DNA from: Bacilli bacterium
GTDB taxonomy: Bacteria; Bacillota_I; Bacilli_A; RF39; UBA660
Assembly: GCA_017405445.1 (NCBI GenBank)
Contig: JAFRAK010000036.1
Location: forward strand, 1-58,148
Length of the DNA stretch: 58,148 bases
Direction: 5' to 3'
Made by a program: the position numbers and the translations under genes. The notes under the pieces were generated by a model that had not been told where the DNA came from, searched no databases, and saw nothing but the letters and a program-made list of their open reading frames with translations. Shown here piece by piece: positions 10,554 through 19,119 of the stretch. Numbering within the stretch: the stretch's first letter is position 1; each line of letters begins with the position of its first letter.

Positions 10554-12362
10554 ATGAAAAAGATATTAATATCAACTCTTTTATTAATTTTTTTTGTTCC
10601 TTTTGGCGTGAATGCTGAATCAATTAAATTGATTGATTATATTGAAAAAATAGCTAAGGATAATAACGCAAATCTAGATAGTGTAGAATCAATCGGAGAT
10701 ACGGGTTTGGCTTATGATGGTACCATTAATAATAATTTAAGGTATATTGGGTCGGATCCAAATAATTATGTTTTATTTAATGATGAGCATTCAGAGCCGA
10801 GAAATCAATTGCAAGTTTTTTTTGATGGAGATATTTCAACAAACCTCGTACGTTTTTTAAATACTCCATTTGATTCAGAATCAAAATGTTTGTCTTCGTT
10901 AAATTCATTATCATATCTTGGAAATGATTTTCAAATTGAATGTAAAAAAAATGCAGATGACCAATATTATATTTATGGGCATGGTTTTGTTAATTCCTTT
11001 GGAAACCATATTTCTGAAGAAGATTGCATATTATCTGTAAAAGGTGGAGGATTTTATAAAAAAGATGGTAGTCTTCCTAATTCGATAAAATGTCTACCTA
11101 ATGGAAAAACTCAAAATGTTGGTGGATGGAGAATAATAGGAGTTTTTAATAATGTGTTGGATTCAGAAACTCAAACTAAAAAAGTTAAGATAATTAGATA
11201 TGAGCCTATAGGAAAATATAGTTGGGATGTTTCACCAAGTTCTATTAATAATGGTTATGGAATAAATGAGTGGTCTCAAGCTGATATAATGAAACTTTTA
11301 AATCCTGGTTTTCATGATGAGGCGAAAAACGGAAGCCTATATTGGGATAGAAAAAGTGGAAACTGTTTTTCATGGTCTGAAGATAGTGTAATTAATTGTG
11401 ATTTTTCAAATATTGGAATAAAAGATCAGTACAAGGATTATATATCAAATGCAGTTTATAAAATGGGTAATAATCAAAATAATATAGCAACTTGGTTATC
11501 TTCATTTTATAATGTGTATGATTATTATAATATGGAAAATGGAGAAACATACCACTCTTGTAATGATAGCTCAAATAAATCTTGTACCGACAGTGTAACG
11601 AGAAATAATACATGGAATGGATATATTACATTGCCATATTCCAGCGATATTGGTTTTGCAACATCTGGAGAAAATGGTAATAGAGAAGTGTGTTTAAAAA
11701 ATTATAATTTTTTTGCAACTAATTCTAACAATGGATGGAATACACATAATGAGTGTGTACAAAATGATTGGATGTTTATGTTTGGAAAGTCAATAAACTT
11801 ATTAAATTCTATAAATTTTAATACAAATAGTACTTATATTTCTTCTACATCAGGTGGACGTATGTCTATTATTTCAGCAAATACTCAAAATGAAATTTAT
11901 CCGACATTGTATTTAAATCCAGAATTATATATTATTGAAGGTGATGGAACGTCTGATAATCCATATGTTTTAAGTGATGTTAAAAAAAGTAGTATAACTA
12001 CTGTTAACGATAGTAATTGCGGGAATATTTTTATTAGAACTAATATGGCATCTTATAAAGATAGCATAAGTTTTACGTTAGAAATCTTGGAGGGATATGT
12101 TTTAGATGCAATTAAAATAATTGATATGGATGGTAATATAATCAACTATAAAAAAATAGGTGAAAATGAGTATGAATTCACTATGCCAGATAGTGATGTA
12201 ACTATATCTCCAACATATAAAAAAATAGAATCAGTGAATGTACCTGATACGCTAAAGAATCCAAATACTGGATATAAGTTGTTAGTTACTGTGTTGATAA
12301 TGATTATAACTTTGAGTATAGTTACATTTGTTTATAAAAAGAAAGAATCTAGTAAAATCTAG
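10554..12362 (+). CDS. Large anchored surface protein with DUF6273-like region and repeat domain
   Basis: Function unknown, but a surface protein by layout. It has a signal peptide (residues 1-21, MKKILISTLLLIFFVPFGVNA cut after NA) and a large exported region. That region contains WRIIGVFNNV, VKIIRYEPIGKYSWD and GYGINEWSQADIMKLLNPG, then near the end YPTLYLNPELYIIEGDGTSDNPYVL. Next comes a beta-rich repeat (about 495-560, with LEGYVLDAIKI and YEFTMPDSDVTISP, like InlB-type repeats in bacterial adhesins). A C-terminal membrane helix (about 568-592) is followed by KKKESSKI. The PNTGYK before the helix recalls a weak LPXTG-like motif. Several cysteine pairs may form disulfides. It is transcribed alone, with its stop codon inside its terminator. 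Confidence 0.75.
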   Translation: MKKILISTLLLIFFVPFGVNAESIKLIDYIEKIAKDNNANLDSVESIGDTGLAYDGTINNNLRYIGSDPNNYVLFNDEHSEPRNQLQVFFDGDISTNLVRFLNTPFDSESKCLSSLNSLSYLGNDFQIECKKNADDQYYIYGHGFVNSFGNHISEEDCILSVKGGGFYKKDGSLPNSIKCLPNGKTQNVGGWRIIGVFNNVLDSETQTKKVKIIRYEPIGKYSWDVSPSSINNGYGINEWSQADIMKLLNPGFHDEAKNGSLYWDRKSGNCFSWSEDSVINCDFSNIGIKDQYKDYISNAVYKMGNNQNNIATWLSSFYNVYDYYNMENGETYHSCNDSSNKSCTDSVTRNNTWNGYITLPYSSDIGFATSGENGNREVCLKNYNFFATNSNNGWNTHNECVQNDWMFMFGKSINLLNSINFNTNSTYISSTSGGRMSIISANTQNEIYPTLYLNPELYIIEGDGTSDNPYVLSDVKKSSITTVNDSNCGNIFIRTNMASYKDSISFTLEILEGYVLDAIKIIDMDGNIINYKKIGENEYEFTMPDSDVTISPTYKKIESVNVPDTLKNPNTGYKLLVTVLIMIITLSIVTFVYKKKESSKI

Positions 12363-12373
12363 ATTTTTTTTGT
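12346..12373 (+). terminator. Terminator containing the stop codon of the surface protein
   Basis: A 7-bp stem, AATCTAG (12346-12352) with CTAGATT (12359-12365), is followed by a T-run. The TAG stop codon lies in the descending arm. Confidence 0.8.
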
Positions 12374-12457
12374 TACATTTTTTTGATATAATGGTGTTGG
12401 TTGTAAGAAGGAATGGTTTCCTATTCTATTGAACAATTATTATAGGAGAGTGATATT

Positions 12458-13678
12458 TTGAAAAAGAGATGGTTATTTTATTTAATTTTATCTATTCTCG
12501 TTATTTTTATTATGATTGGTGTTTTACATCATACAGATTTAACAGATAATGTAGCATTAAGTAAATCCATTCAATTTATTTTAATTATATTGCTAATTAG
12601 AATATCTATTGGATGTACTTTATTTATTAGAGAACAATATGAAAAAAATAAATATTCATATAGTATTATCATGAATTTAGGATTACTTATGTTTATTAAT
12701 ATTAATATTCTAAGACAAATTAATCTACTAATTTGGAATTGGAATGTATTTAGTATTATAGATATATATAATAATACATTAAGATCATTTTCCTATTTCG
12801 CAATGCTTACCTTACCTTTTATTATTGGACTTTCTATTTATAGTATTTTAACAAATATCGTATTGATTAAAAAAGAAGGATTTCATCCAAAGAGAGCATT
12901 GGGAATCTTTTTAGGCTTTTTATCTTTATTAGGGCTGGGAGGAAGTCAAGCATTTTATTATCTTATTTCAAAACTACTTCTTGGTACAGATCATCAATTT
13001 ATTAAATATACTTTAGATATTTGTATTAATGCTTCTTTATCCTATTTATACACTTTAATAATTGCAACTTTGTATTGTAATGTTAGAGCAGCTAGACATA
13101 TTCCAAAGTATGATAAAGATTTTGTGATTATTTTAGGATCTAAAATTAATAAAGATGGATCTTTAACTCCTTTATTAAAAGGAAGAGTTGATAAGGCGAT
13201 AAGTTTTGGAAAAAAACAATATGAAGTAAATAAGAAAAAAATATTTTATGTTCCATCTGGTGGACAGGGATCTGACGAAGTTATGGCTGAAGCAGAGGCT
13301 ATTAAGAAATATTTATTAGAAAAAGGAATTTCTAAGAATCAGATTATTATTGAAGATCAATCTACTAGTACGATTGAGAATATGAGATTTTCTAAGAAAA
13401 AAATTGATGAGATAAAAAAAGATGCTAATATCAGTTTTTCTACTACTAATTATCATGTGTTTAGAAGTGGAGTAATTGCTTCTTCTGAAGGAATTGATTG
13501 TGAAGGTATGGGTAGTAAGACAAAATGGTATTTTTACTCTAATGCTTTGATTAGAGAGTTTATTGCAAATTTAGTTCAAGAAAGAAAAAGTCATATTGTT
13601 TTATTAATACTTATTAATGTATCTTTACTTATTTTGATTGCGATAGGTAAATACTATAATTTTTTGATTTTAGTATAA
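12458..13678 (+). CDS. YdcF/SanA-like (DUF218) multi-pass membrane protein
   Basis: The N-terminal half (about residues 5-210) is built of membrane helices. The C-terminal half is a DUF218 domain: FVIILGSKINKDGSLTPLLKGRVDKAI, VPSGGQGSDEVMAEAEAIKKYLLEKGI, IIIEDQSTSTIENM and FSTTNYHVFRSG. DUF218/YdcF proteins are implicated in envelope metabolism (the SanA/ElyC group), but their reaction is not settled. The start is TTG at 12458 behind AGGAGAGTGATATT. A TATAAT-like box lies about 70 bases upstream. It converges with the glycosyltransferase gene and shares its terminator. Confidence 0.87.
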   Translation: MKKRWLFYLILSILVIFIMIGVLHHTDLTDNVALSKSIQFILIILLIRISIGCTLFIREQYEKNKYSYSIIMNLGLLMFININILRQINLLIWNWNVFSIIDIYNNTLRSFSYFAMLTLPFIIGLSIYSILTNIVLIKKEGFHPKRALGIFLGFLSLLGLGGSQAFYYLISKLLLGTDHQFIKYTLDICINASLSYLYTLIIATLYCNVRAARHIPKYDKDFVIILGSKINKDGSLTPLLKGRVDKAISFGKKQYEVNKKKIFYVPSGGQGSDEVMAEAEAIKKYLLEKGISKNQIIIEDQSTSTIENMRFSKKKIDEIKKDANISFSTTNYHVFRSGVIASSEGIDCEGMGSKTKWYFYSNALIREFIANLVQERKSHIVLLILINVSLLILIAIGKYYNFLILV

Positions 13679-13708
13679 AAAAGAAAGATTTTGTTAATCT
13701 TTCTTTTT
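13677..13708. terminator. Bidirectional terminator
   Basis: A stem of about 13 bp (13677-13690 with 13696-13708) is flanked by A- and T-runs. Stop codons of both convergent genes fall in or next to it. Confidence 0.85.
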
Positions 13709-14722
13709 ATATACCCATCTTTGTTCTAATTGGTAGTTTATTAAAAATAATAGGATATTTATAATTTTAGAAGAGATTCCTAGTTCTTTACTAAATATGT
13801 AATAGCAAAATATCTCTATTGTAAATAATAAATAATATCTTTTTATTGAATGGTTTTCATTACTCTTAAATACATATTCTTTATTAATATTATAATTATA
13901 TATAGAAGATAAGAATCTTGATAGTATTGGAATTACTATATTGTTTGATAATAAATTATATATTAACTTATAAAAAATAATTTCTAATAGTTTTGAGGAT
14001 AATCCAGATAATATGAATAATATGAATTCCATTAATATAATCTTATATATTTTGTAGGCATCTTTTAGTGGCTTAAAATGAGATTCTTTATTATTATCAT
14101 AGTAGATTGTTTCTATAATTTGTTCTTTTATTGGAATATTTTCTTTTACTGCTTTTATTAACATATTGATTTCATATTCAAAACGCTCTCCTTTTAGAGT
14201 AAGACATTTTTTGGCAAATTCATATGTTATTCCTCTTAAGCCAGTTTGTGTATCGTTAATTTTTTTTCCATATAATAATTTAAAAATTAATGTTGTTATT
14301 TTATTTCCATTTCTACTTTTAAACGGAACATTATCTTGATTAAAATATCTAGTACCTAAGATTAACTCTTCATTTGTTAAATTATTTAATTCTTCTCCAA
14401 TTTTAAGTACATCTTCAATTTTATGTTGTCCATCTGAGTCAGCTGTAATAATACCAGGATAATCATCTTTATTAAAGTGATTAATATAGTATTCTAATCC
14501 AGTTTTAATTGCTCTTCCTTTACCTTGATTGGTAGGATGGGTTAATACTACTGTATGTGGAAGTTTTTGAATTTTTTTAAAAATATATTTTAATTCTTCT
14601 TTACTACCATCATCAATTATAATTAATTGAATATCATTATTATTTGATAATTTCTTTGTATAATTATAAAAATCTTCTTTTGGATTTAGAGCCGGTATTA
14701 AAACCACAATATTTTTTTTCAT
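13694..14722 (-). CDS. Family 2 glycosyltransferase fused to a GtrA-like membrane domain
   Basis: The N-terminal part (about 1-220) is a GT2 enzyme of the dolichyl-phosphate-mannose/undecaprenyl-phosphate-glucose synthase type: VVLIPALNPKEDF, IIIDDGSKEE, NQGKGRAIKTGLEYY, TADSDGQHKIEDV (metal-binding DSD) and GTRYFNQDNVPFKSRNGNKIT. The C-terminal part (about 230-340) has four hydrophobic helices with YNYNINKEYVFK and YQLEQRWVYKKKD, typical of GtrA. This suggests that the enzyme charges undecaprenyl phosphate with a sugar and the GtrA part helps to flip it. The acceptor is unknown. Transcribed alone from a divergent promoter region shared with the DUF1232 gene. Confidence 0.88.
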   Translation of the reverse strand: MKKNIVVLIPALNPKEDFYNYTKKLSNNNDIQLIIIDDGSKEELKYIFKKIQKLPHTVVLTHPTNQGKGRAIKTGLEYYINHFNKDDYPGIITADSDGQHKIEDVLKIGEELNNLTNEELILGTRYFNQDNVPFKSRNGNKITTLIFKLLYGKKINDTQTGLRGITYEFAKKCLTLKGERFEYEINMLIKAVKENIPIKEQIIETIYYDNNKESHFKPLKDAYKIYKIILMEFILFILSGLSSKLLEIIFYKLIYNLLSNNIVIPILSRFLSSIYNYNINKEYVFKSNENHSIKRYYLLFTIEIFCYYIFSKELGISSKIINILLFLINYQLEQRWVYKKKD

Positions 14723-14810
14723 AGGTACCTCTTTATTATAAGAATATTATATCAATTCTTTTTTAAAATATCATTCTCTTTTTATGATATAATGTATTTA
14801 GGTGATTGAA

Positions 14811-15215
14811 ATGAATGAAATTAGTGAAGAACAAGCAAAAGAAGAGTTAGAAAAAGGATATGATGCTGCTGAAGAACTATTGAAACAACCTGAGAAAGTT
14901 GAAATATTATTACAAAGAATTGAAAAAAAGTTAAAAAAAATACCTAAAGTAGGAGATACTTTAGCTATGGTACCTATAATGGTTTCTTTAATTAGAAGTT
15001 ATATTCGAAAAGAGTATAATAAAGCTCCTATAGGAAGTATTATTGCGATTGTAAGTGCATTAATTTATTTAGCTACTCCAGTTGATTTAATACCAGATTT
15101 TATAGTTGGATTAGGAATTGTTGATGATGCGGCTATTCTTGGTATGTGTTATTCTTTAGTTAGTGATGATATTAAAGAATATGAAGAATGGAGAAATGAA
15201 AAAAGATTGTCATAA
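14811..15215 (+). CDS. YkvA-type DUF1232 membrane protein
   Basis: A 134-residue protein. A charged helical N-terminal half (EEQAKEELEKGYDAAEELLKQPEKVEILLQRIEKKL) is followed by the DUF1232 core with one or two membrane segments, APIGSIIAIVSALIYLATPVDLIPDFIVGLGIVDDAAIL. The signature YLATPVDLIPDFI..GIVDDAAIL is clear. Function is unknown in the family. The ribosome site AGGTGA fits ATG 14811, so an upstream in-frame GTG that overlaps it is not the start. Confidence 0.88.
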   Translation: MNEISEEQAKEELEKGYDAAEELLKQPEKVEILLQRIEKKLKKIPKVGDTLAMVPIMVSLIRSYIRKEYNKAPIGSIIAIVSALIYLATPVDLIPDFIVGLGIVDDAAILGMCYSLVSDDIKEYEEWRNEKRLS

Positions 15216-15225
15216 AGTGTAAAAT

Positions 15226-15258
15226 ATGTTTTTTTTGAAAAAAAAACATTTTTTTTAT
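15226..15258 (+). terminator. Terminator after the DUF1232 gene
   Basis: An A/T stem (ATGTTTTTTTT with AAAAAAAACAT) runs into eight Ts. It separates this gene from the WXG100 cluster. Confidence 0.65.
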
Positions 15259-15307
15259 TCTAATTAATGGTAAAATTATTATAGAGTATTGAAGGTAGGC
15301 TGATTAT

Positions 15308-16432
15308 ATGGTAAGTAAGGTAAGTGGAAGTTCTTTTGTACAATTAGTAAGTTCTTTTCAGGATGTTATGAAAAACTATAGTTCTCTTTTATCTGATGTA
15401 AGTACATCTTGGAGGGGAACTTCTTATGATAGTTTAGTATCAAAATGTGGAGAATTTATAAATTCTTATGTTGATACTATTTCTAGTGAGATGACTGCTT
15501 ATGCTAATGCGTGTGAGTTATATGTTACATATTGTGCGAATAAAACAAATCTAAATAATATTATTAATGATTATAATACTGCTGTAGCTAATAAAGATGG
15601 AAGGACTGCAAGATCTTATACAAGAACTATTAATCAATATAAAGCAAATTTAGAATCACTTGCTAAAGAAATCAATAATTATTTATCGCAAGCAGCAGCT
15701 ACTAAATTAGTTGCTCCATCAGTAACACCTTCTGAGAGTAGTAGTGCTGTTACAGCACCAAGTACTTTTACTGCTGGCAAAGCTTTAGATATGGAGCCTG
15801 GTGTTCATTTATTAGAATTTACTACTTCTGATGGAAAGAAGATTCAATACAATGTTATTATTCCAAAAAATGCAACTGAGGGTATGCCAGTTATTATGTA
15901 TTTAAATGGAGATTTGAATACAGGTCATGCAAAAAGCTTAGGTTATGTTGAAATGGCTGAGAGAGTAAAGGCTATTTATGGTGATGATGCTCCATTTATT
16001 GTAGTTCAACCAGTTTGTAATACTTCTTGGAAGGAAAATGGTGCAACAAATGGACTTGGAGAGATGATTACTCAGATTGTTAAAGATGTTCATGGAAATC
16101 CAAAAAAGGTAATTGTAACAGGTGCAAGTGGGGGAGGAATAGGAAGTTGGCAAGTTGTCAATTCTAATCCAAACTTATTCTCTGCCTTTGTTCCAGTTAG
16201 TGGTGATGGAAGAGGTGTTGATTTAAGCAATTTCACAAGTGTTAAAGTTAAAGCAATTTCTTCTGGTGATTCTTCTGATAGTTGGAATGCTCCTAAGATG
16301 GAAGAAGCTTGTAATCAAATCAATGCACAAGGTGGTAATGCTACTTATGAAACTAGACCGGGATATACTCATGATACGATAATTAAAGGTGCTTATACAC
16401 AAGAATTATTTGAGTGGATGATTGCTCAATAA
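15308..16432 (+). CDS. WXG100-domain protein fused to an alpha/beta-hydrolase (esterase-like)
   Basis: Residues 1-130 form a helical WXG100-like domain with the turn SWRGTSYD (W35-R-G37). A Ser/Thr/Pro linker (about 137-158) follows. Residues 165-374 look like an alpha/beta-hydrolase of the esterase/PHB-depolymerase type: VIMYLNGDLNTGH, VIVTGASGGGIGSW with nucleophile Ser274 in G-A-S-G-G, a likely acid Asp321 (ISSGDSSDSW), and His355 (GYTHDT). There is no Sec signal peptide, and WXG100 proteins are normally exported by type VII systems, so I infer an exported hydrolase. Substrate unknown. First gene of a tight cluster, 24 bases before the next. Confidence 0.82.
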   Translation: MVSKVSGSSFVQLVSSFQDVMKNYSSLLSDVSTSWRGTSYDSLVSKCGEFINSYVDTISSEMTAYANACELYVTYCANKTNLNNIINDYNTAVANKDGRTARSYTRTINQYKANLESLAKEINNYLSQAAATKLVAPSVTPSESSSAVTAPSTFTAGKALDMEPGVHLLEFTTSDGKKIQYNVIIPKNATEGMPVIMYLNGDLNTGHAKSLGYVEMAERVKAIYGDDAPFIVVQPVCNTSWKENGATNGLGEMITQIVKDVHGNPKKVIVTGASGGGIGSWQVVNSNPNLFSAFVPVSGDGRGVDLSNFTSVKVKAISSGDSSDSWNAPKMEEACNQINAQGGNATYETRPGYTHDTIIKGAYTQELFEWMIAQ

Positions 16433-16456
16433 TAATAAAAATAAGGAGGTTTTAAA

Positions 16457-16744
16457 ATGCCAAAATTTGTTTGTGATACAGATCAAGTCTATTCAATGGG
16501 AAATAAAATAACTCAAGTTGCGAGTGATATGAATACTCAAGTTAATGGTTATTCTTCTCGTATAGAAAGTGATTTATCTGGATGGAATGGAAAAGCAAAG
16601 ACTACTTTTATTTCTTCTAATGAAAAACAGGTGCAAACTGCACAAGATGATATTATATATCTTACAGAATTAGGAGAGTTTATTATGAAGTCTGCTCAGG
16701 AAATTCAAAAAATGGAGGAACAATTGGCTAGTATGTCAATTTAA
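16457..16744 (+). CDS. WXG100 family small protein
   Basis: A 95-residue all-helical protein with the central turn SGWNGKAKTTF (W43-N-G45) and the usual helix-turn-helix hairpin length of ESAT-6-like proteins. Such proteins are substrates and partners of type VII secretion. It follows the esterase-like fusion by 24 bases and precedes the C39 fusion by 21 bases, each with a strong ribosome site (AAGGAGG, AAGGAGAG). It may be the dimer partner for the larger fusions. No secretion ATPase is encoded in this window. Confidence 0.88.
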   Translation: MPKFVCDTDQVYSMGNKITQVASDMNTQVNGYSSRIESDLSGWNGKAKTTFISSNEKQVQTAQDDIIYLTELGEFIMKSAQEIQKMEEQLASMSI

Positions 16745-16765
16745 TAATACTTAAGGAGAGATAGT

Positions 16766-17653
16766 ATGGAAGATTATAATATAACAGACTATGGCATCTT
16801 TGGAGATGCGATTAATACTACTGGTCTTGTAAAATCTAGTATTGAAGCTTGTAATGATGCGATTAAACAAGGACAGTCCATTTTACAAGATGAAACAATC
16901 TTTATGGGTCCAATTTGTGACTCTTGTGTTGAAGGATTCTCAAAAGTTACTAATAAATTTACTATTTTAAATGATAATTTTACTGTTATTTCAGACTATT
17001 TTATTGATGCTGCATCTACTTATAAAGAAGGAGATGATGAGGCAAGTATAAAGGTTTTATCTTTTGGTAATGATGGTAAGATGACTAGTGGTACTATGAG
17101 TAATTATAATTATAATGGTACACCAATTTATTATAATCAGAAAGGTTATGTTGGTGAAGATGGGGTTCTTCATGAATGGCCTACTACTTGGGGAAAGACA
17201 ATTGCTTCTTCTGGATGTGGACCTACTTCTTTGGCTTCTATTTTTGCAACTTTATTTGGAGATAATTCAATTACACCAACTACTATTGCAAATGAAATGT
17301 CATATGATGGTAATATTGGAATGAACTTTGTTCCTGGTGCTTGTAAAAGATATGGTTTAGATTATTCAGGATCTCCTCATCTTAGTAAAACAAATGTTAA
17401 TAATTTCTTGCAAAATAATGGAAAAATTATGGTTGCTGTTAGGGGTGGAGAGCATTATATTGCCTTATTAGGTGTTAATAATAGTACCAATCCTCCGACT
17501 TATATTGTTAATGATCCTAATGATAAAAATACAGCAACAAAAGTTTGGCATTTTGATGATTTTTCTATTGGTCATACAATGAGTATGTTTATTGCTCCAC
17601 CAGGAAAAACTGTTGATGAATGTTTGCAAGATCGTACTCTAGTACAAGTGTAA
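16766..17653 (+). CDS. WXG-like domain fused to a C39-type cysteine peptidase
   Basis: Residues 1-100 form a helical domain nearly the same as that of the next gene (MEDYN, DYGIF, then DETIFMGPICDSC). The Trp-x-Gly turn is replaced by F-M-G-P, followed by the cysteine pair C51/C54. Residues 110-295 look like a C39-like papain-fold peptidase: IASSGCGPTSLASI with Cys151 as nucleophile, GGEHYIALLGV with His230, and YIVNDPND with Asn249/Asp250. No signal peptide is present. By position it is probably exported with the neighbouring WXG100 protein. Whether it cuts peptides, peptidoglycan cross-bridges or bacteriocin-like leaders cannot be read from the sequence. Confidence 0.84.
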   Translation: MEDYNITDYGIFGDAINTTGLVKSSIEACNDAIKQGQSILQDETIFMGPICDSCVEGFSKVTNKFTILNDNFTVISDYFIDAASTYKEGDDEASIKVLSFGNDGKMTSGTMSNYNYNGTPIYYNQKGYVGEDGVLHEWPTTWGKTIASSGCGPTSLASIFATLFGDNSITPTTIANEMSYDGNIGMNFVPGACKRYGLDYSGSPHLSKTNVNNFLQNNGKIMVAVRGGEHYIALLGVNNSTNPPTYIVNDPNDKNTATKVWHFDDFSIGHTMSMFIAPPGKTVDECLQDRTLVQV

Positions 17654-17673
17654 TATCTAAAGGGTGTGATTCT

Positions 17674-18450
17674 ATGGAAGACTATAATGTTTCAGATTAT
17701 GGTATATTTGAAAGTGCAGTAAATTCTGCCAATACTTTAAGAAGTAGTATAGATTCTGATATTACTGATGTTAGAGCATGTAGACAAAATCTTGCTGATG
17801 ATACTATTTTTATGGGACCAATTTGTGATTCATGTATAGATGGATTTGATAGAATGAATGGTTTCCTCTCTACATTAAGTGAAAGTTTAAATACGTTATC
17901 TTCTTATTTAATTGATGTTGCTGTTGCTTACAAAAATGGTGATGAAAAAGCTGCTAATAAATTCTTAAGATTTAATAGCGGTAAACTATCTGTTTCAAGT
18001 GGTGCTAAACCTAGTGGAAATGCTAATAGAGATTATATTTTTGAATATCTTTCTAATCTTGGATTAAATGAAGCTGCCATTAGTGGAATTATGGCTAATA
18101 TTAAACGTGAGACGAATTTCAAAACAGATATTGGAGGAGATGGTGGAACTTCTTATGGAATGTGTGGCTGGCATCTTACTAGATGGGATAGTTTAAAAGC
18201 CTTTTGTGAGCAAAATAATTATGATGTTTCTCAAATAGAAGGACAAACGGCCTATTTAGTATATGAATTACAAAACAAATATACAGATTTATATAACTTT
18301 TTATTGAATGTTCCAAATACTTCTCAAGGAGCTTATGATGCTGCAAGTCAATTTTGTATTCAATTTGAAAGGCCTGCAAATACTTATGATAGAGCTGAAG
18401 AACGTGGAAATATTGCAGTTAGTGAATATTTTCCATTTTATACAACATAA
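17674..18450 (+). CDS. WXG-like domain fused to a phage-tail-type lysozyme
   Basis: 258 residues. Residues 1-100 repeat the MEDYN...DDTIFMGPICDSC domain of the gene before it. A short linker follows, then residues 115-258 match the phage tail lysozyme family: YIFEYLSNLGLNEAAISGIMANIKRETNF (probable catalytic Glu146), GGTSYGMCGWHLTRWDSL, and a C-terminal FERPANTYDRAEERGNIA. This would cut the glycan strands of peptidoglycan. The start at ATG 17674 follows AAGGGTGTGATT. An upstream in-frame ATG lies inside the previous gene. A terminator right after the stop ends the operon. Confidence 0.84.
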   Translation: MEDYNVSDYGIFESAVNSANTLRSSIDSDITDVRACRQNLADDTIFMGPICDSCIDGFDRMNGFLSTLSESLNTLSSYLIDVAVAYKNGDEKAANKFLRFNSGKLSVSSGAKPSGNANRDYIFEYLSNLGLNEAAISGIMANIKRETNFKTDIGGDGGTSYGMCGWHLTRWDSLKAFCEQNNYDVSQIEGQTAYLVYELQNKYTDLYNFLLNVPNTSQGAYDAASQFCIQFERPANTYDRAEERGNIAVSEYFPFYTT

Positions 18451-18453
18451 AAG

Positions 18454-18477
18454 AATATCGTATCGATATTTTTTTTT
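18454..18477 (+). terminator. Terminator of the WXG100 effector operon
   Basis: AATATCG (18454-18460) pairs with CGATATT (18464-18470), and a run of Ts follows. Confidence 0.85.
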
Positions 18478-18525
18478 GTATATTTTTTTATTTGTTATCC
18501 ATAATAGTTGTAGGAGGATGAAAAT

Positions 18526-18759
18526 ATGAGTAAATTACAATGTGTTCCTGCAAATACAATTACAGGAAAAGATTTAGATTATTTAAGTGATATGTTTCAA
18601 TGGAATTTTATAGCATTAAAAAAGACTGCTAATGATATTGAACTTATTAAAGATCAAAAAATAGTAGATTTATTTAGTGATGCTAGTACTTTATTTGAAG
18701 ATAACTTAAATAATGTATTAGATATTATAGATAATCCTGGAGGTGATTCAGATGAGTAA
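18526..18759 (+). CDS. Small helical protein, probable partner of the CotF-like protein
   Basis: A 77-residue acidic protein: DLDYLSDMFQWNFIALKKTANDIELIKDQKIVDLFSDASTLFEDNLNNVLDII. This looks like the small ferritin-like helical proteins that precede CotF-type coat proteins in Clostridia (pattern YLSDMF.WNF.A.KK). That is from memory of family shape and not a firm hit. The ribosome site is AGGAGG, and its end overlaps the next gene by 8 bp, so the two are translated together. Confidence 0.65.
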   Translation: MSKLQCVPANTITGKDLDYLSDMFQWNFIALKKTANDIELIKDQKIVDLFSDASTLFEDNLNNVLDIIDNPGGDSDE

Positions 18760-19063
18760 AATTGGAAATGAAGTTGTACAAGTAGATGGTGGATTTGAAT
18801 TAAATGATAAAGACTATTGTACTTGTTTACTTAGTACTTTAAAAGAAATTGAAAAGAATACTTGTGTTGCAATGACTGAAGCAAGTAATGAATGGTTATA
18901 CGACTATTATAAAGAAATGTTTATCAATTTGTCTGATTTACAAAGAAGATTATTTGAATTAATGTTTCAAAATGGTTGGTACCAATTAGAGAATGTTGAT
19001 GCTAGTAAAATTGATGACAAATATCATTTATTAGAAAAAGATTATAAAAGTCTAAGTCAGTAG
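18752..19063 (+). CDS. CotF-like (spore coat family) protein
   Basis: A 103-residue helical protein with the CotF-type pattern DYCTCLLSTLKEIEKNTCVAMTEASNEWLYDYYKEM...LQRRLFELMFQNGWYQLENVDASKI, that is EASN followed by LQ..LF..M.Q.GWY. In Bacillus and Clostridium this family is found in the spore coat, but members also occur in non-sporulating Firmicutes. The start ATG 18752 follows the GGAGGTGATTCAG site inside the previous gene. Three cysteines (two as C-T-C) are unusual. A terminator follows at once. Confidence 0.7.
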   Translation: MSKIGNEVVQVDGGFELNDKDYCTCLLSTLKEIEKNTCVAMTEASNEWLYDYYKEMFINLSDLQRRLFELMFQNGWYQLENVDASKIDDKYHLLEKDYKSLSQ

Positions 19064-19080
19064 ATTTTGACTTTTTTTTT
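19054..19080 (+). terminator. Terminator after the CotF-like gene
   Basis: AAGTCA (19054-19059) pairs with TGACTT (19068-19073), followed by a long T-run. The TAG stop lies in the loop. Confidence 0.75.
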
Positions 19081-19119
19081 GAGAAGTGCTACAATAAAGA
19101 AACATGTAGGAGGATGGTT

